Positions 18,158 to 26,529 of a DNA stretch of 64,000 nt are shown piece after piece. The position numbers and the translations under genes are program-made. The notes under the pieces were generated by a model. That model did not search any database. It worked only from the letters and a program-made list of their open reading frames with translations, and had not been told where the DNA came from. The stretch lies in the NCBI RefSeq assembly GCF_003464595.1, contig NZ_QRZF01000017.1:1-64000 (forward strand). The letters run 5' to 3'. Origin of the DNA: Bacteroides intestinalis (GTDB lineage: Bacteria; Bacteroidota; Bacteroidia; Bacteroidales; Bacteroidaceae). The number at the start of each line of letters is the position of its first letter. The stretch's first letter is position 1.

Positions 18158-18619
18158 TTATATTATTTCAATTTCGTTCCTGTTTTGTTCTTTCTCGCAA
18201 TAGTGACATCGGATCACACAATTTTCCTTGTCTACTACATGGAATAACGTCGCCATGGGTTCGTTGTTCGTGATACATTTGGGGTTGGCACATTTTACAA
18301 TGCCGCGAAGTTCTTCAGGAAGGCTAACTTCACGTTTTTCCACCACTTCATAATCCCGGATAATATTCAGCTTCACATTAGGTGCTACCACAGCGATGCG
18401 ATTAATTTCATCATCGCAGAAAAATTTATCCGCAATTTTAATAATGCCTTTAGTTCCCAGCTTTCCGCTTTTGAGATTAAAGCCAATGGTGATATTGTTA
18501 TTCATGTGTTCCAGTCCCAGTAAAGAGACTACAGTGAACAGATTTTCAGAGGGGATATGGTCGATAACTGTACCGTTTTCTAATGCGGCAACCTGTAATT
18601 CTTGTTTTTTTTCGCTCAT
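18158..18619 (-). CDS. pyrI: Aspartate carbamoyltransferase regulatory subunit
   Basis: A 153-residue subunit, the usual length. The N-terminal nucleotide-binding domain includes [21 protein letters not shown]. The C-terminal zinc domain supplies four cysteines (CANPKC and CHYC spaced as in PyrI). It binds CTP/ATP and confers allosteric control on PyrB. It lies 37 bp downstream of pyrB, forming the pyrBI unit. Confidence 0.96.
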   Translation of the reverse strand: MSEKKQELQVAALENGTVIDHIPSENLFTVVSLLGLEHMNNNITIGFNLKSGKLGTKGIIKIADKFFCDDEINRIAVVAPNVKLNIIRDYEVVEKREVSLPEELRGIVKCANPKCITNNEPMATLFHVVDKENCVIRCHYCEKEQNRNEIEII

Positions 18620-18656
18620 CTTTCAATTTACAATTTAGCAATTTACAAAGTACAAT

Positions 18657-19586
18657 TCAGGCTTTCACCTCATCCAGTGTGATGCCTAATACATCACAGA
18701 GAATAGCCTCACGGGCATACAGACCATTTTGTGCCTGCTGGAAGTAGTAAGCTTTCGGATTATCGTCTACGTCATAAGCGATTTCATTGACGCGGGGCAG
18801 GGGATGCAGAATACACAGATTAGGACGGGTATGTTCCAGCATTTTGTTGCGCAGGATGTAGACGTTCTTCACCCGTTCGTACTCCATGAGGTCAGTGAAG
18901 CGTTCACGCTGCACACGAGTCATGTAGAGGATGTCGGCATTTGCTATGGTTTCTTCCGTAAAGTCCGTATGTTCCACGTACTTGATGCCATGATCGCGGC
19001 AGTAAATTTTGTATTCTTCGGGCATTCTCAATTCATCAGGAGCTATGAAGTGGAAAGTTGGGTTGAAGTGACGCATTGCCATCAGCAGTGAGTGTACGGT
19101 GCGGCCATATTTGAGGTCACCAACGAGGAAAATATTCAGGTTCTCCAGTGTACCCTGGGTTTTGTAGATGGAGTAGAGGTCGAGCATCGTTTGTGAAGGA
19201 TGCTGGTTGGCTCCGTCTCCGGCATTGACGATAGGTACTGTGGTTACTTCGCTGGCATAGCGGGCTGCTCCTTCCAGATGGTGCCGCATCACGATGATAT
19301 CGGCGTAGTTGCTCACCATTTTGATGGTATCTTTCAGGGTTTCGCCTTTCGAAGAACTCGTTGCTTTGGGGTCACTAAACCCGATTACACGGGCTCCTAA
19401 GCGGTTGGCTGCTGTTTCAAAACTGAGTCTTGTACGGGTAGACGGCTCGAAAAAGAGGGTTGCAACCACTTTCCCTTCCAGCAGCCTACGGTTGGGACGG
19501 GCTTCAAACTGCTTCGCCATCTCGATCATGTAGAGGATTTTTTCCTTGCTATGCTCGGCAATGGTGACTAAACTTCTGTTTTCCAT
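18657..19586 (-). CDS. pyrB: Aspartate carbamoyltransferase catalytic subunit
   Basis: A 309-residue enzyme making N-carbamoyl-aspartate, the first committed step of pyrimidine synthesis. The carbamoyl-phosphate loop [15 protein letters not shown] and the [10 protein letters not shown] and HPLPRVNEI motifs are present. First gene of pyrB-pyrI, possibly extending to the flavin reductase and barrel genes. No leader peptide or attenuator is evident upstream; instead an unusual 22-bp periodic array lies about 80 bp beyond its -7 box. Confidence 0.97.
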   Translation of the reverse strand: MENRSLVTIAEHSKEKILYMIEMAKQFEARPNRRLLEGKVVATLFFEPSTRTRLSFETAANRLGARVIGFSDPKATSSSKGETLKDTIKMVSNYADIIVMRHHLEGAARYASEVTTVPIVNAGDGANQHPSQTMLDLYSIYKTQGTLENLNIFLVGDLKYGRTVHSLLMAMRHFNPTFHFIAPDELRMPEEYKIYCRDHGIKYVEHTDFTEETIANADILYMTRVQRERFTDLMEYERVKNVYILRNKMLEHTRPNLCILHPLPRVNEIAYDVDDNPKAYYFQQAQNGLYAREAILCDVLGITLDEVKA

Positions 19587-19618
19587 ATCGTTCGTTATTT
19601 TGTTTCTTTTCGAGAGTT

Positions 19619-19626
19619 CAAAGGTA
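19619..19626 (-). promoter_or_regulatory. -7 box of pyrB
   Basis: Reads TACCTTTG on the minus strand, 33 bp upstream of the pyrB ATG. Confidence 0.6.
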
Positions 19627-19707
19627 CGGAAAAGATGCGGAGTACGGAAGAAAGACGGGAGAAAATTTAGAAGTTTTTTTCGTCTCCATAGCCGGAGATC
19701 TTCAGCT

Positions 19708-19795
19708 CATGGGACAAAAAGTTTTGCCCCGTGGGATGAAAAAAAATATCTCATGAGACAAAAAAAACAATCCCATGGGATGAAGCTGCTCATGT
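19708..19795. repeat. 22-bp periodic array A (CATG-centred near-palindromes)
   Basis: Core sites CTCATGGGAC, CCCGTGGGAT, CTCATGAGAC and CCCATGGGAT have their CATG/CGTG at 19708, 19730, 19752 and 19774: an exact 22-bp period. Odd units continue with CAAAAA and even units with TGAA, giving a 44-bp higher-order repeat. Each core is a near-perfect palindrome, so each could bind a dimer on nearly the same DNA face. Confidence 0.8.
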
Positions 19796-20054
19796 GGTGA
19801 AATGAATGCCGGAATTTGCTTGGATCATTACCAGCATCAGCAGCAGCTTTTCTTTTTCTTTTCTGCTGTTGTTATTATATAAAGAATATATAAGAAAGAA
19901 AAATGTACTATTTGTTTTGACTAAAGTGTTGAATAATAATAATTTATTCTTCGATTTTTTACTTTTTCCCTAAGCGAAAACAGCATGGGAACAGTCGATT
20001 TCCAAGCAAAAAATGCCTCTAAAATGCTCAATTCCCCCACCTTTTTGGTCACCA

Positions 20055-20201
20055 AAATGCCATATTCTATCCCCTCAAACGCCACACTTTATCATCGGAA
20101 ATGCCACATTTCATTCTCCGAAATGCCACACTTTGTGCTTGCTGAAGTGTGGCGTTTTACCCGTTAAGATGTGGCATTTTGGATGATAAAGTGTGGCGTT
20201 T
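20055..20201. repeat. 22-bp periodic array B with overall dyad symmetry
   Basis: GCCAC (or GCCAT) occurs at 20059, 20081, 20103 and 20125, then its complement GTGGC at 20149, 20171 and 20193; every step within each half is 22 bp. The outer arms 20077-20096 and 20182-20201 are a perfect 20-bp inverted repeat, and the match extends inward to about 36 bp with few mismatches. The whole block could fold as a cruciform or act as a multi-site operator. It ends about 47 bp upstream of the PBP1A -7 box. Confidence 0.85.
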
Positions 20202-20247
20202 TAAGAGTTTTCTATAGAATTTATAAGGGTGTTCCAATATAATTCCG

Positions 20248-20255
20248 TACCTTTG
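20248..20255 (+). promoter_or_regulatory. -7 box of the PBP1A gene
   Basis: TACCTTTG, 59 bp before the ATG; no clear -33 TTTG. Confidence 0.55.
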
Positions 20256-20313
20256 CCTTGTTATTTTTACAGGTAATCTATTTTATTGATTTAGTGAATT
20301 TACAGTAATAAAC

Positions 20314-22635
20314 ATGATAAAGAACATCATAAAAATCCTTTGGATATTCTTAGCCGTCATAGTATTGGCTTGCGTCACTGTTTTCTTCTCCATTGCTAAA
20401 GGTTGGATAGGCTATATGCCTCCTGTTGAAGATCTGGAAAACCCCAATTATAAGTTTGCTACACAAGTTTTCTCGGAAGACGGGAAGGTACTTGGTACTT
20501 ATTCGTTTAGCAAAGAGAACCGTGTATATGTGGGCTATAATGATTTATCCCCCAATGTCATCAATGCATTGATTGCAACAGAAGATGTGCGTTTTGCCGA
20601 GCATTCCGGAATTGATGCTATTGCTCTGTTTCGCGCCATTGTGAAGCGTGGTTTATTATTCCAGAAGAATGCAGGTGGGGGTAGTACGATTACCCAACAA
20701 TTATCGAAACAACTCTATTCGCCCAGTGCGGACAATGTAATGGAACGTTTGTTTCAGAAACCCATTGAGTGGGTAATTGCTGTGAAATTGGAGCGTTACT
20801 ATACCAAGGAAGAGATACTTACGATGTATCTTAATAAATTTGACTTTTTAAACAATGCAGTCGGTATCAAAACTGCAGCCAACACTTACTTTGGCTGTGA
20901 ACCTAAAGATTTAAAAATAGAAGAAGCTGCCACTTTAGTTGGTATGTGTAAAAATCCGGCTCTTTATAATCCCGTTCGTTTCAACGAGCGTTCACGCGGA
21001 CGCCGTAATGTGGTGCTCGATCAAATGCGTAAAGCAGGATATATCACTGCCGAAGAATGTGATTCACTGCAAGCACTTCCACTGACCTTGAAATATACCC
21101 GTGTTGACCATAAAGAAGGTATGGCGACCTATTTCCGTGAATATCTGCGTGGAGTATTAAATGCCAAGAAGCCTGTGAAGGGAGATTATAGGGGCTGGCA
21201 GATGCAAAAATTTTATGAAGATTCTCTTGATTGGGAAAATAATCCTCTGTTCGGCTGGTGCGAAAAGAATATAAAGAAAGATGGTTCAAAGTATAACCTT
21301 TATACGGATGGTCTGAAAATCTATACGACTATTGACTCCCGTATGCAGCAATATGCAGAAGAGGCAGTAGAAGAGCACCTGAAAGAACTACAAGGCTATT
21401 TCTTTAAAGAAAAGAAGGGACGGAAACAAGCACCCTACAGTAATAGAATTACGAAGGATCAGGTAGATGAAATCCTTGCCCGCACCATGAAACAGTCTGA
21501 TCGTTATCGGACCATGAAGAAAGCCGGAGCATCGGATGCTCAAATAGAAAAGGCTTTCAATACGCCTGAAGAAATGTCGGTATTTACCTGGAATGGTGAA
21601 AAGGATACGATCATGACACCTATGGATTCTATCCGTTATTACAAACACTTCCTTCGTGCCGGTTTTATGTCAATGGATCCGCACAACGGACATGTAAAGG
21701 CGTATGTAGGCGGGCCTAATTATAATTACTTCCAATACGACATGGCAATGGTAGGACGTCGTCAGATTGGTTCTACTATGAAACCTTATGTATATTCACT
21801 GGCTATGGAGAATGGATTTTCTCCTTGCGATGAGATGCGACATGTGGAATTTCAGGGCTTCGATGAAAATGGTAACCCTTGGGCACCCCGTAATGCAAAT
21901 ACTAAACGCTACGGAGAAATGGTGACTTTGAAATGGGGCTTAGCTAATTCGGACAACTGGATTACGGCACGATTGATGAGTAAATTAAACCCGTATGAGC
22001 TGAAACGATTGTTACATAGTTTCGGCGTGCGCAATCGTGAGATAGTACCTTCTATTGCTCTTTGCCTTGGACCTTGCGAGATCTCAGTAGGAGAAATGGT
22101 AAGTGCATATACGGCATTCCCCAATAAAGGAATTCGTGTGGCACCTATGTTTGTAACCCGTATAGAAGACAGTGATGGTAATGTACTGGCTACGTTCTCT
22201 CCGGAAATGGAAGAAGTTGTCAGTGTTTCCAGTGCTTATAAGATGTTGGTTATGCTTCGTGCCGTAATCAATGAGGGAACAGGTGGACGTGTTCGTCGTT
22301 TAGGTGTAAAAGCTGATATGGGTGGTAAGACCGGAACAACTAACTATAATGCAGATGGTTGGTTTATGGGCTTTACTCCTTCACTGGTATCCGGATGCTG
22401 GGTTGGCGGTGAAGAACGCGATATTCATTTCGACACTATGCTGCATGGGCAAGGTGCTTCTATGGCATTGCCTATTTGGTCTAAATATATGGTAAAAGTA
22501 CTTGGAGACAAGACACTGGGATATGATGAAAATGAGACATTCCAACTTCCGGAAGGTTTCGATCCCTGTAAGGATAACGGGGACGTTAATTCTGAACCGG
22601 CATCAGAAACTGGTTTGGATGACTTCTTTGATTAA
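20314..22635 (+). CDS. Penicillin-binding protein 1A, bifunctional glycosyltransferase/transpeptidase
   Basis: A 773-residue class A PBP. One N-terminal membrane anchor (about 8-30) is followed by the GT51 domain with ATEDVRFAEHSGID (catalytic Glu near residue 90) and GGSTITQQLSKQL. A linker leads to the transpeptidase with SxxK in GSTMKP (Ser near 487), SDN near 546 and KTGTT near 672. It polymerises and cross-links peptidoglycan at the periplasmic face. It heads a likely run with the HPPK-like gene. Upstream lies the dyad-symmetric 22-bp array, an unusual neighbour for a housekeeping gene. Confidence 0.95.
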   Translation: MIKNIIKILWIFLAVIVLACVTVFFSIAKGWIGYMPPVEDLENPNYKFATQVFSEDGKVLGTYSFSKENRVYVGYNDLSPNVINALIATEDVRFAEHSGIDAIALFRAIVKRGLLFQKNAGGGSTITQQLSKQLYSPSADNVMERLFQKPIEWVIAVKLERYYTKEEILTMYLNKFDFLNNAVGIKTAANTYFGCEPKDLKIEEAATLVGMCKNPALYNPVRFNERSRGRRNVVLDQMRKAGYITAEECDSLQALPLTLKYTRVDHKEGMATYFREYLRGVLNAKKPVKGDYRGWQMQKFYEDSLDWENNPLFGWCEKNIKKDGSKYNLYTDGLKIYTTIDSRMQQYAEEAVEEHLKELQGYFFKEKKGRKQAPYSNRITKDQVDEILARTMKQSDRYRTMKKAGASDAQIEKAFNTPEEMSVFTWNGEKDTIMTPMDSIRYYKHFLRAGFMSMDPHNGHVKAYVGGPNYNYFQYDMAMVGRRQIGSTMKPYVYSLAMENGFSPCDEMRHVEFQGFDENGNPWAPRNANTKRYGEMVTLKWGLANSDNWITARLMSKLNPYELKRLLHSFGVRNREIVPSIALCLGPCEISVGEMVSAYTAFPNKGIRVAPMFVTRIEDSDGNVLATFSPEMEEVVSVSSAYKMLVMLRAVINEGTGGRVRRLGVKADMGGKTGTTNYNADGWFMGFTPSLVSGCWVGGEERDIHFDTMLHGQGASMALPIWSKYMVKVLGDKTLGYDENETFQLPEGFDPCKDNGDVNSEPASETGLDDFFD

Positions 22636-22658
22636 AATTCAAGTGTCGGTCTAAATTC

Positions 22659-23036
22659 TTGATTTCGAAAGTGGTTTATACAATCAGCATCGGTAGTAAC
22701 GAGCAACAGAAAGAGAATCTTTCGTTGGCGCGGAAGCGGTTGAAAGAACTGTTTCCTGGTATTCGTTTTTCTACGGAAGAAGAGACTAAACCGCTTTATT
22801 TCCGGCGTTCATCCTTATTTTCCAATCAGGTGGCACGTTTTATTTCCAGTAGCGATGCGGCGGAAATAACTTCTTGTTTGAAAGCTATTGAACGGGAAGC
22901 GGGGCGGATGCCTGAAGAGAAAAAGCAAGAAATAGTCCGGTTGGATCTGGACTTATTATCATGTGATGATACAGTCTATAAACCTGACGATTTAAAAAGG
23001 GACTATATTTGCCGGGGATTAAAAGAAATAGAGTAA
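22659..23036 (+). CDS. HPPK-like pterin pyrophosphokinase, short form
   Basis: A 125-residue protein that starts with IxIGSNEQQKENL and ends with RLDLDLL, matching the N-terminal and substrate/magnesium-binding blocks of 6-hydroxymethyl-dihydropterin pyrophosphokinase (FolK). Classical FolK is about 160 residues, and the middle loops here are shortened, so activity is uncertain. No in-frame ATG precedes the conserved region; TTG at 22659 is the best start, 23 bp after the PBP1A stop. Confidence 0.6.
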   Translation: MISKVVYTISIGSNEQQKENLSLARKRLKELFPGIRFSTEEETKPLYFRRSSLFSNQVARFISSSDAAEITSCLKAIEREAGRMPEEKKQEIVRLDLDLLSCDDTVYKPDDLKRDYICRGLKEIE

Positions 23037-23106
23037 TTTAAAATGGGTACGCGGACGACGCGGATACAGTGGACGAACGCGTATCTATTAAATCGTAAAT
23101 ATAAAC

Positions 23107-23859
23107 ATGTTGAAGTTTTTAGGAATCATTCCCGCCCGTTACGCATCCACGCGTTTTCCTGCAAAACCGTTGGCGATGCTGGGAGGTAAAACTGTAATAC
23201 AGCGAGTATATGAACAAGTGGCAGGTATTCTGGACGATGCTTATGTGGCCACAGATGACGAACGGATCGAAGAAGCTGTAAAAGCTTTCGGAGGTAAAGT
23301 AGTGATGACTTCCGTTAATCATAAAAGCGGCACGGATCGTTGCTATGAAGCATATACTAAAATAGGGGGAGACTTTGATGTCGTAGTCAACATTCAGGGT
23401 GACGAGCCTTTTATTCAACCCTCCCAACTGGAAACTGTAAAAGCTTGCTTCGACGACATTACGACCCAGATTGCTACACTGGTGAAACCTTTTACTCCTG
23501 AGAATGGGTTTGAAGCTTTGGAGAATATCAATTCTCCGAAAGTAGTGCTGAATAAGAATATGAATGCACTCTATTTCAGCCGCTCCATTATTCCTTATCA
23601 GCGAAATGCGGAAAAACAAGATTGGCTGAAAAATCACACTTATTATAAGCATATAGGATTATACGCTTATCGTGCTGAAGTTTTAAAAGAGATTACTTCG
23701 TTGCCGCAATCTTCGTTGGAACTGGCAGAATCGCTGGAACAACTTCGTTGGCTGGAGAATGGTTATACCATTAAAGCCGGTATTACCGAAGTAGAGACCA
23801 TTGGCATTGATACTCCCCAGGATTTGGAAAAGGCTGAAGAATTCTTGAAAATATGTTAG
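23107..23859 (+). CDS. kdsB: 3-deoxy-manno-octulosonate cytidylyltransferase
   Basis: A 250-residue enzyme activating Kdo as CMP-Kdo for lipid A core synthesis. The N-terminal nucleotide loop IIPARYASTRFPAKPLAMLGG and the central NIQGDEPFI are diagnostic; the C-terminal IDTPQDLEKAEEFL is also typical. Its last codons overlap the ATG of the M16-like gene by 7 bp, so the two are co-translated. Confidence 0.96.
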   Translation: MLKFLGIIPARYASTRFPAKPLAMLGGKTVIQRVYEQVAGILDDAYVATDDERIEEAVKAFGGKVVMTSVNHKSGTDRCYEAYTKIGGDFDVVVNIQGDEPFIQPSQLETVKACFDDITTQIATLVKPFTPENGFEALENINSPKVVLNKNMNALYFSRSIIPYQRNAEKQDWLKNHTYYKHIGLYAYRAEVLKEITSLPQSSLELAESLEQLRWLENGYTIKAGITEVETIGIDTPQDLEKAEEFLKIC

Positions 23860-25142
23860 ACAGAACTATCCAGCCCCGTATTTGTGAGCCGGAACAACTG
23901 GCAGTGCCATCTCCCGAATGCCGGGTGATGAAAAATGGCATACCTTTATATATACTCAATGCCGGGGATAATGAAGTAGTCCGAATTGACCTGTTGATAG
24001 AAGGTGGACGCTGGCAACAGAGCCAACGCTTGCAGGCTTTGTTTACCAACCGGATGCTGCGCGAAGGTACCCGGCGTTATTCGGCCACGGCCATTGCCGA
24101 AAAGTTGGATTACTATGGTGCCTGGTTGGAGCTTTCCAGCTCGTCCGAGTATGCTTATATCACCCTTTATTCTTTGAATAAATATCTGCCGGAAACTTTA
24201 GATATTTTTGAATCTATCGTAAAAGAACCTCTTTTCCCTGAAAAAGAACTGGGAGTGATTATCGACAGCAATATCCAGCAATTTCTTGTGAACAGCTCCA
24301 AGGTGGACTTTCTGGCTCATCGTACTTTGATAAATGCCGTGTATGGCGATATGCATCCGTGCGGGCAATTAGTGCAGAAAGAGGATTATCAATTGATTAA
24401 TCCTTCTGTTCTGCAATCTTTTTACGACCGATATTATCATTCCGGAAATTGCAGTATCTATCTTGCAGGGAAGGTCAGCGAAGACATTATCAGTCGTATT
24501 GAAACTCTTTTTGGAAGTGAACCTTTCGGCAAAGATTTCCGGAAACCGGAAAAACGGTCTTATGTTCCGGTAACTTCTTCTGAGAAACGTATTTTTACCG
24601 AGCGTGCCGATGCAATGCAAAGTGCTGTTCGTATGGGAATGCTTTCTTTGGATCGACGCCATCCTGACTATTTGAAAGTTCGCGTTCTGGTTACCTTGTT
24701 CGGAGGCTATTTCGGTAGCCGTTTGATGTCTAATATTCGTGAAGATAAAGGATATACGTATGGTATATCTGCCGGTATCATGCCTTATCCCGATAGTGGG
24801 CTGTTGGTTGTCAATGCAGAGACTGCCAATGAATTTGTAGAACCGCTTATCAAAGAAGTTTACCATGAAATAGATCGCCTGCAAAATGACCTCGTACCTG
24901 CCGAAGAACTTGCCATGGTGAGGAACTATATGTTGGGTGATATGTGTCGCAGCTATGAATCTGCTTTCTCACTGGCGGATGCCTGGATCTTTATTCATAC
25001 TTCCGGCCTCCCGGACTCGTATGTGAGGGATGCCGTAGAAGCAGTGAAGACAATTACTCCTGTCGAGATACGCGAACTTGCCTCACGCTATTTGTGCAAA
25101 GAGACATTAAAAGAAATCGTATCCGGCAAAAAAATGTCATAA
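23853..25142 (+). CDS. M16-family peptidase-like subunit lacking the zinc motif
   Basis: A 429-residue protein with the fold signatures of M16B (pitrilysin-like) peptidases, including NIREDKGYTYGISAG in the C-terminal half. At the place where active members carry HxxEH (usually followed by GT) this protein reads LFTNRMLREGT, so no zinc site is formed. It fits the inactive partner that pairs with an active M16 subunit, but no active subunit lies in this window. No signal peptide is visible. Overlaps kdsB. Confidence 0.8.
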   Translation: MLDRTIQPRICEPEQLAVPSPECRVMKNGIPLYILNAGDNEVVRIDLLIEGGRWQQSQRLQALFTNRMLREGTRRYSATAIAEKLDYYGAWLELSSSSEYAYITLYSLNKYLPETLDIFESIVKEPLFPEKELGVIIDSNIQQFLVNSSKVDFLAHRTLINAVYGDMHPCGQLVQKEDYQLINPSVLQSFYDRYYHSGNCSIYLAGKVSEDIISRIETLFGSEPFGKDFRKPEKRSYVPVTSSEKRIFTERADAMQSAVRMGMLSLDRRHPDYLKVRVLVTLFGGYFGSRLMSNIREDKGYTYGISAGIMPYPDSGLLVVNAETANEFVEPLIKEVYHEIDRLQNDLVPAEELAMVRNYMLGDMCRSYESAFSLADAWIFIHTSGLPDSYVRDAVEAVKTITPVEIRELASRYLCKETLKEIVSGKKMS

Positions 25143-25180
25143 AAAAGGTGTGATACCCCTTCCTTTTAGCAGATTAATTG

Positions 25181-25188
25181 TATCTTTG
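25181..25188 (+). promoter_or_regulatory. -7 box of the MORN gene
   Basis: TATCTTTG, 80 bp upstream of the ATG, leaving a structured leader. Confidence 0.55.
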
Positions 25189-25203
25189 TGCAAATACTAT
25201 ATG

Positions 25204-25236
25204 AGACGTGTAACAAGTTGCTGCGTTTACACGTCT
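25204..25236 (+). promoter_or_regulatory. 5'-leader hairpin of the MORN gene
   Basis: AGACGTGTAA pairs with TTACACGTCT around a 13-nt loop. It falls just downstream of the predicted transcription start and lacks a strong T-run, so it is more likely a leader stem-loop than a terminator of the previous operon, though both are possible. Confidence 0.45.
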
Positions 25237-25267
25237 TATTATTAAAATCGCTAATTTATAATTTTCA

Positions 25268-26431
25268 ATGAAATATCTATATACTGCACTCATTCTGGTA
25301 TTCATGTCCCAAGGCGGGGTGACGGCCCAGGAAAAGAAATCTGGTTTCTTCGACAAAGTAAAAACAACTTTTTCTTCTGAAATAAAGATAGGGACTCATA
25401 CCTTCAAGGATGGCTCCGTATACACAGGTGAAATGAAAGGCCGTAAACCCAACGGAAAAGGTAAGACGGTTTTCAAAAATGGCAATGTCTATGAAGGTGA
25501 ATATGTGAAAGGTAAACGTGAAGGATATGGTATTTATATGTTTCCTGATGGTGAAAAGTACGAAGGACAATGGTTCCAGGACCAGCAACACGGTAAAGGC
25601 ATTTACTATTTCATGAACAACAACCGTTATGACGGTATGTGGTTTCAGGATTACCAGCAAGGCAAAGGTACGATGTATTATTATACCGGTGACATTTACG
25701 AAGGAGACTGGGTAAATGACAAGCGTGAAGGTCAAGGCACATATACCTGGAAAAATGGTTCCAAATATGAAGGTTCCTGGAAGAATGATAAGAAAGAGGG
25801 TAAAGGTACTTTTGTCTGGAATGACGGCTGTAAATATGAAGGTGACTGGAAGAACGATGTGCGTGATGGAAAAGGAACTTTCGAATATGCCAACGGAGAT
25901 AAATATGTAGGCGACTGGAAAGATGATATGCAACATGGCAAGGGTATTTACTTCTTCCACACCGGCGATCGCTATGAAGGTGCGTATGTGCAGGGTGAAC
26001 GTACTGGAGCCGGTATTTATTATCACGCCAACGGCAATAAATATGTAGGAAACTTCAAAGACGGCATGCAACATGGAAAAGGTGTATTCACCTGGGCAAA
26101 TGGTGCAGTCTATGACGGTGACTGGAAAGACAATCAACGTGACGGCCGCGGAACCTATAAATGGAATGTAGGTGATTCCTACGAAGGCGAATGGAAAAAC
26201 AACCAGTTCAATGGTCAGGGAACCCTGATTATGACAGACGGAACTAAGTATAAAGGTGGTTTTGTGAATGGTATGGAAGAAGGTAACGGTATACAGGAGG
26301 ATAAAAACGGTAATCGTTACGAAGGCTTCTTCAAACAAGGCAAAAAACACGGTCCTTTTGTTGAAACGGATAAAAACGGAAAAGTAATAAAAAAGGGCAC
26401 GTACAAAATGGGAAGACTGGAATTAAATTAA
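25268..26431 (+). CDS. Secreted MORN-repeat protein
   Basis: A 387-residue protein with an N-terminal signal (LYTALILVFMSQGGVTA, then QE) followed by about 13-14 tandem MORN units of about 23 residues (patterns YEGDWKNDxRxGKGTFxxxNG), covering nearly the whole mature chain from residue 45. MORN arrays form elongated beta-hairpin solenoids that usually mediate membrane or protein contacts; no catalytic domain is attached. Its repetitive codons create a long, non-genuine open frame on the opposite strand. It has its own promoter and ends at a very strong terminator. Confidence 0.9.
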   Translation: MKYLYTALILVFMSQGGVTAQEKKSGFFDKVKTTFSSEIKIGTHTFKDGSVYTGEMKGRKPNGKGKTVFKNGNVYEGEYVKGKREGYGIYMFPDGEKYEGQWFQDQQHGKGIYYFMNNNRYDGMWFQDYQQGKGTMYYYTGDIYEGDWVNDKREGQGTYTWKNGSKYEGSWKNDKKEGKGTFVWNDGCKYEGDWKNDVRDGKGTFEYANGDKYVGDWKDDMQHGKGIYFFHTGDRYEGAYVQGERTGAGIYYHANGNKYVGNFKDGMQHGKGVFTWANGAVYDGDWKDNQRDGRGTYKWNVGDSYEGEWKNNQFNGQGTLIMTDGTKYKGGFVNGMEEGNGIQEDKNGNRYEGFFKQGKKHGPFVETDKNGKVIKKGTYKMGRLELN

Positions 26432-26507
26432 AAATTAATAATTAAAAATTAAAGGCTGCGCAGTTGTAACATCGCGCAGCCTTTAATTTTTAATTATTAA
26501 TTTTTAA
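26428..26507. terminator. 34-bp perfect inverted repeat, bidirectional terminator
   Basis: Arms 26428-26461 and 26474-26507 are perfectly complementary around a 12-nt loop. The inner GC core is AGGCTGCGC; the outer arms are A/T runs on both sides, suited to terminating the MORN gene and prs. The left arm includes the end of the MORN stop codon. Confidence 0.85.
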
Positions 26508-26529
26508 TTTCTAAATTACCTTTGGCAAT

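Larger units (their letters stand above)
19587..20313. other. Long divergent intergenic region pyrB / PBP1A, no gene seen
   Basis: This 727-bp stretch holds the pyrB promoter (near 19619), a CATG-centred array (from 19708), a purine/pyrimidine- and AT-rich middle with no plausible gene, a TTTTGGT-C-ACCAAAA palindrome at 20043-20057, a GCCAC/GTGGC array, and the PBP1A promoter near 20248. Short open frames here start without conserved features and run through the repeats. Confidence 0.7.

Noticed and set aside
19985..20167. Small ORF running through array B
   Set aside because: Its residues are dictated by the repeat units; no promoter or conserved start.
19708..20201. CRISPR array
   Set aside because: Repeats are only about 10-13 bp conserved within 22-bp units, without 30-36 bp unique spacers, and array B inverts at its centre; no cas genes in the window.
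25716..25941. Tandem DNA repeats inside the MORN gene as a mobile or satellite element
   Set aside because: The repetition follows the protein repeat and stays in frame.
25277..26350. 357-residue open frame on the strand opposite the MORN gene
   Set aside because: It mirrors the repetitive MORN codons (hydrophobic FTF/FIF patterns from repeated GAA/GGT), has no start context, and the plus-strand protein is a clear MORN array with signal peptide.
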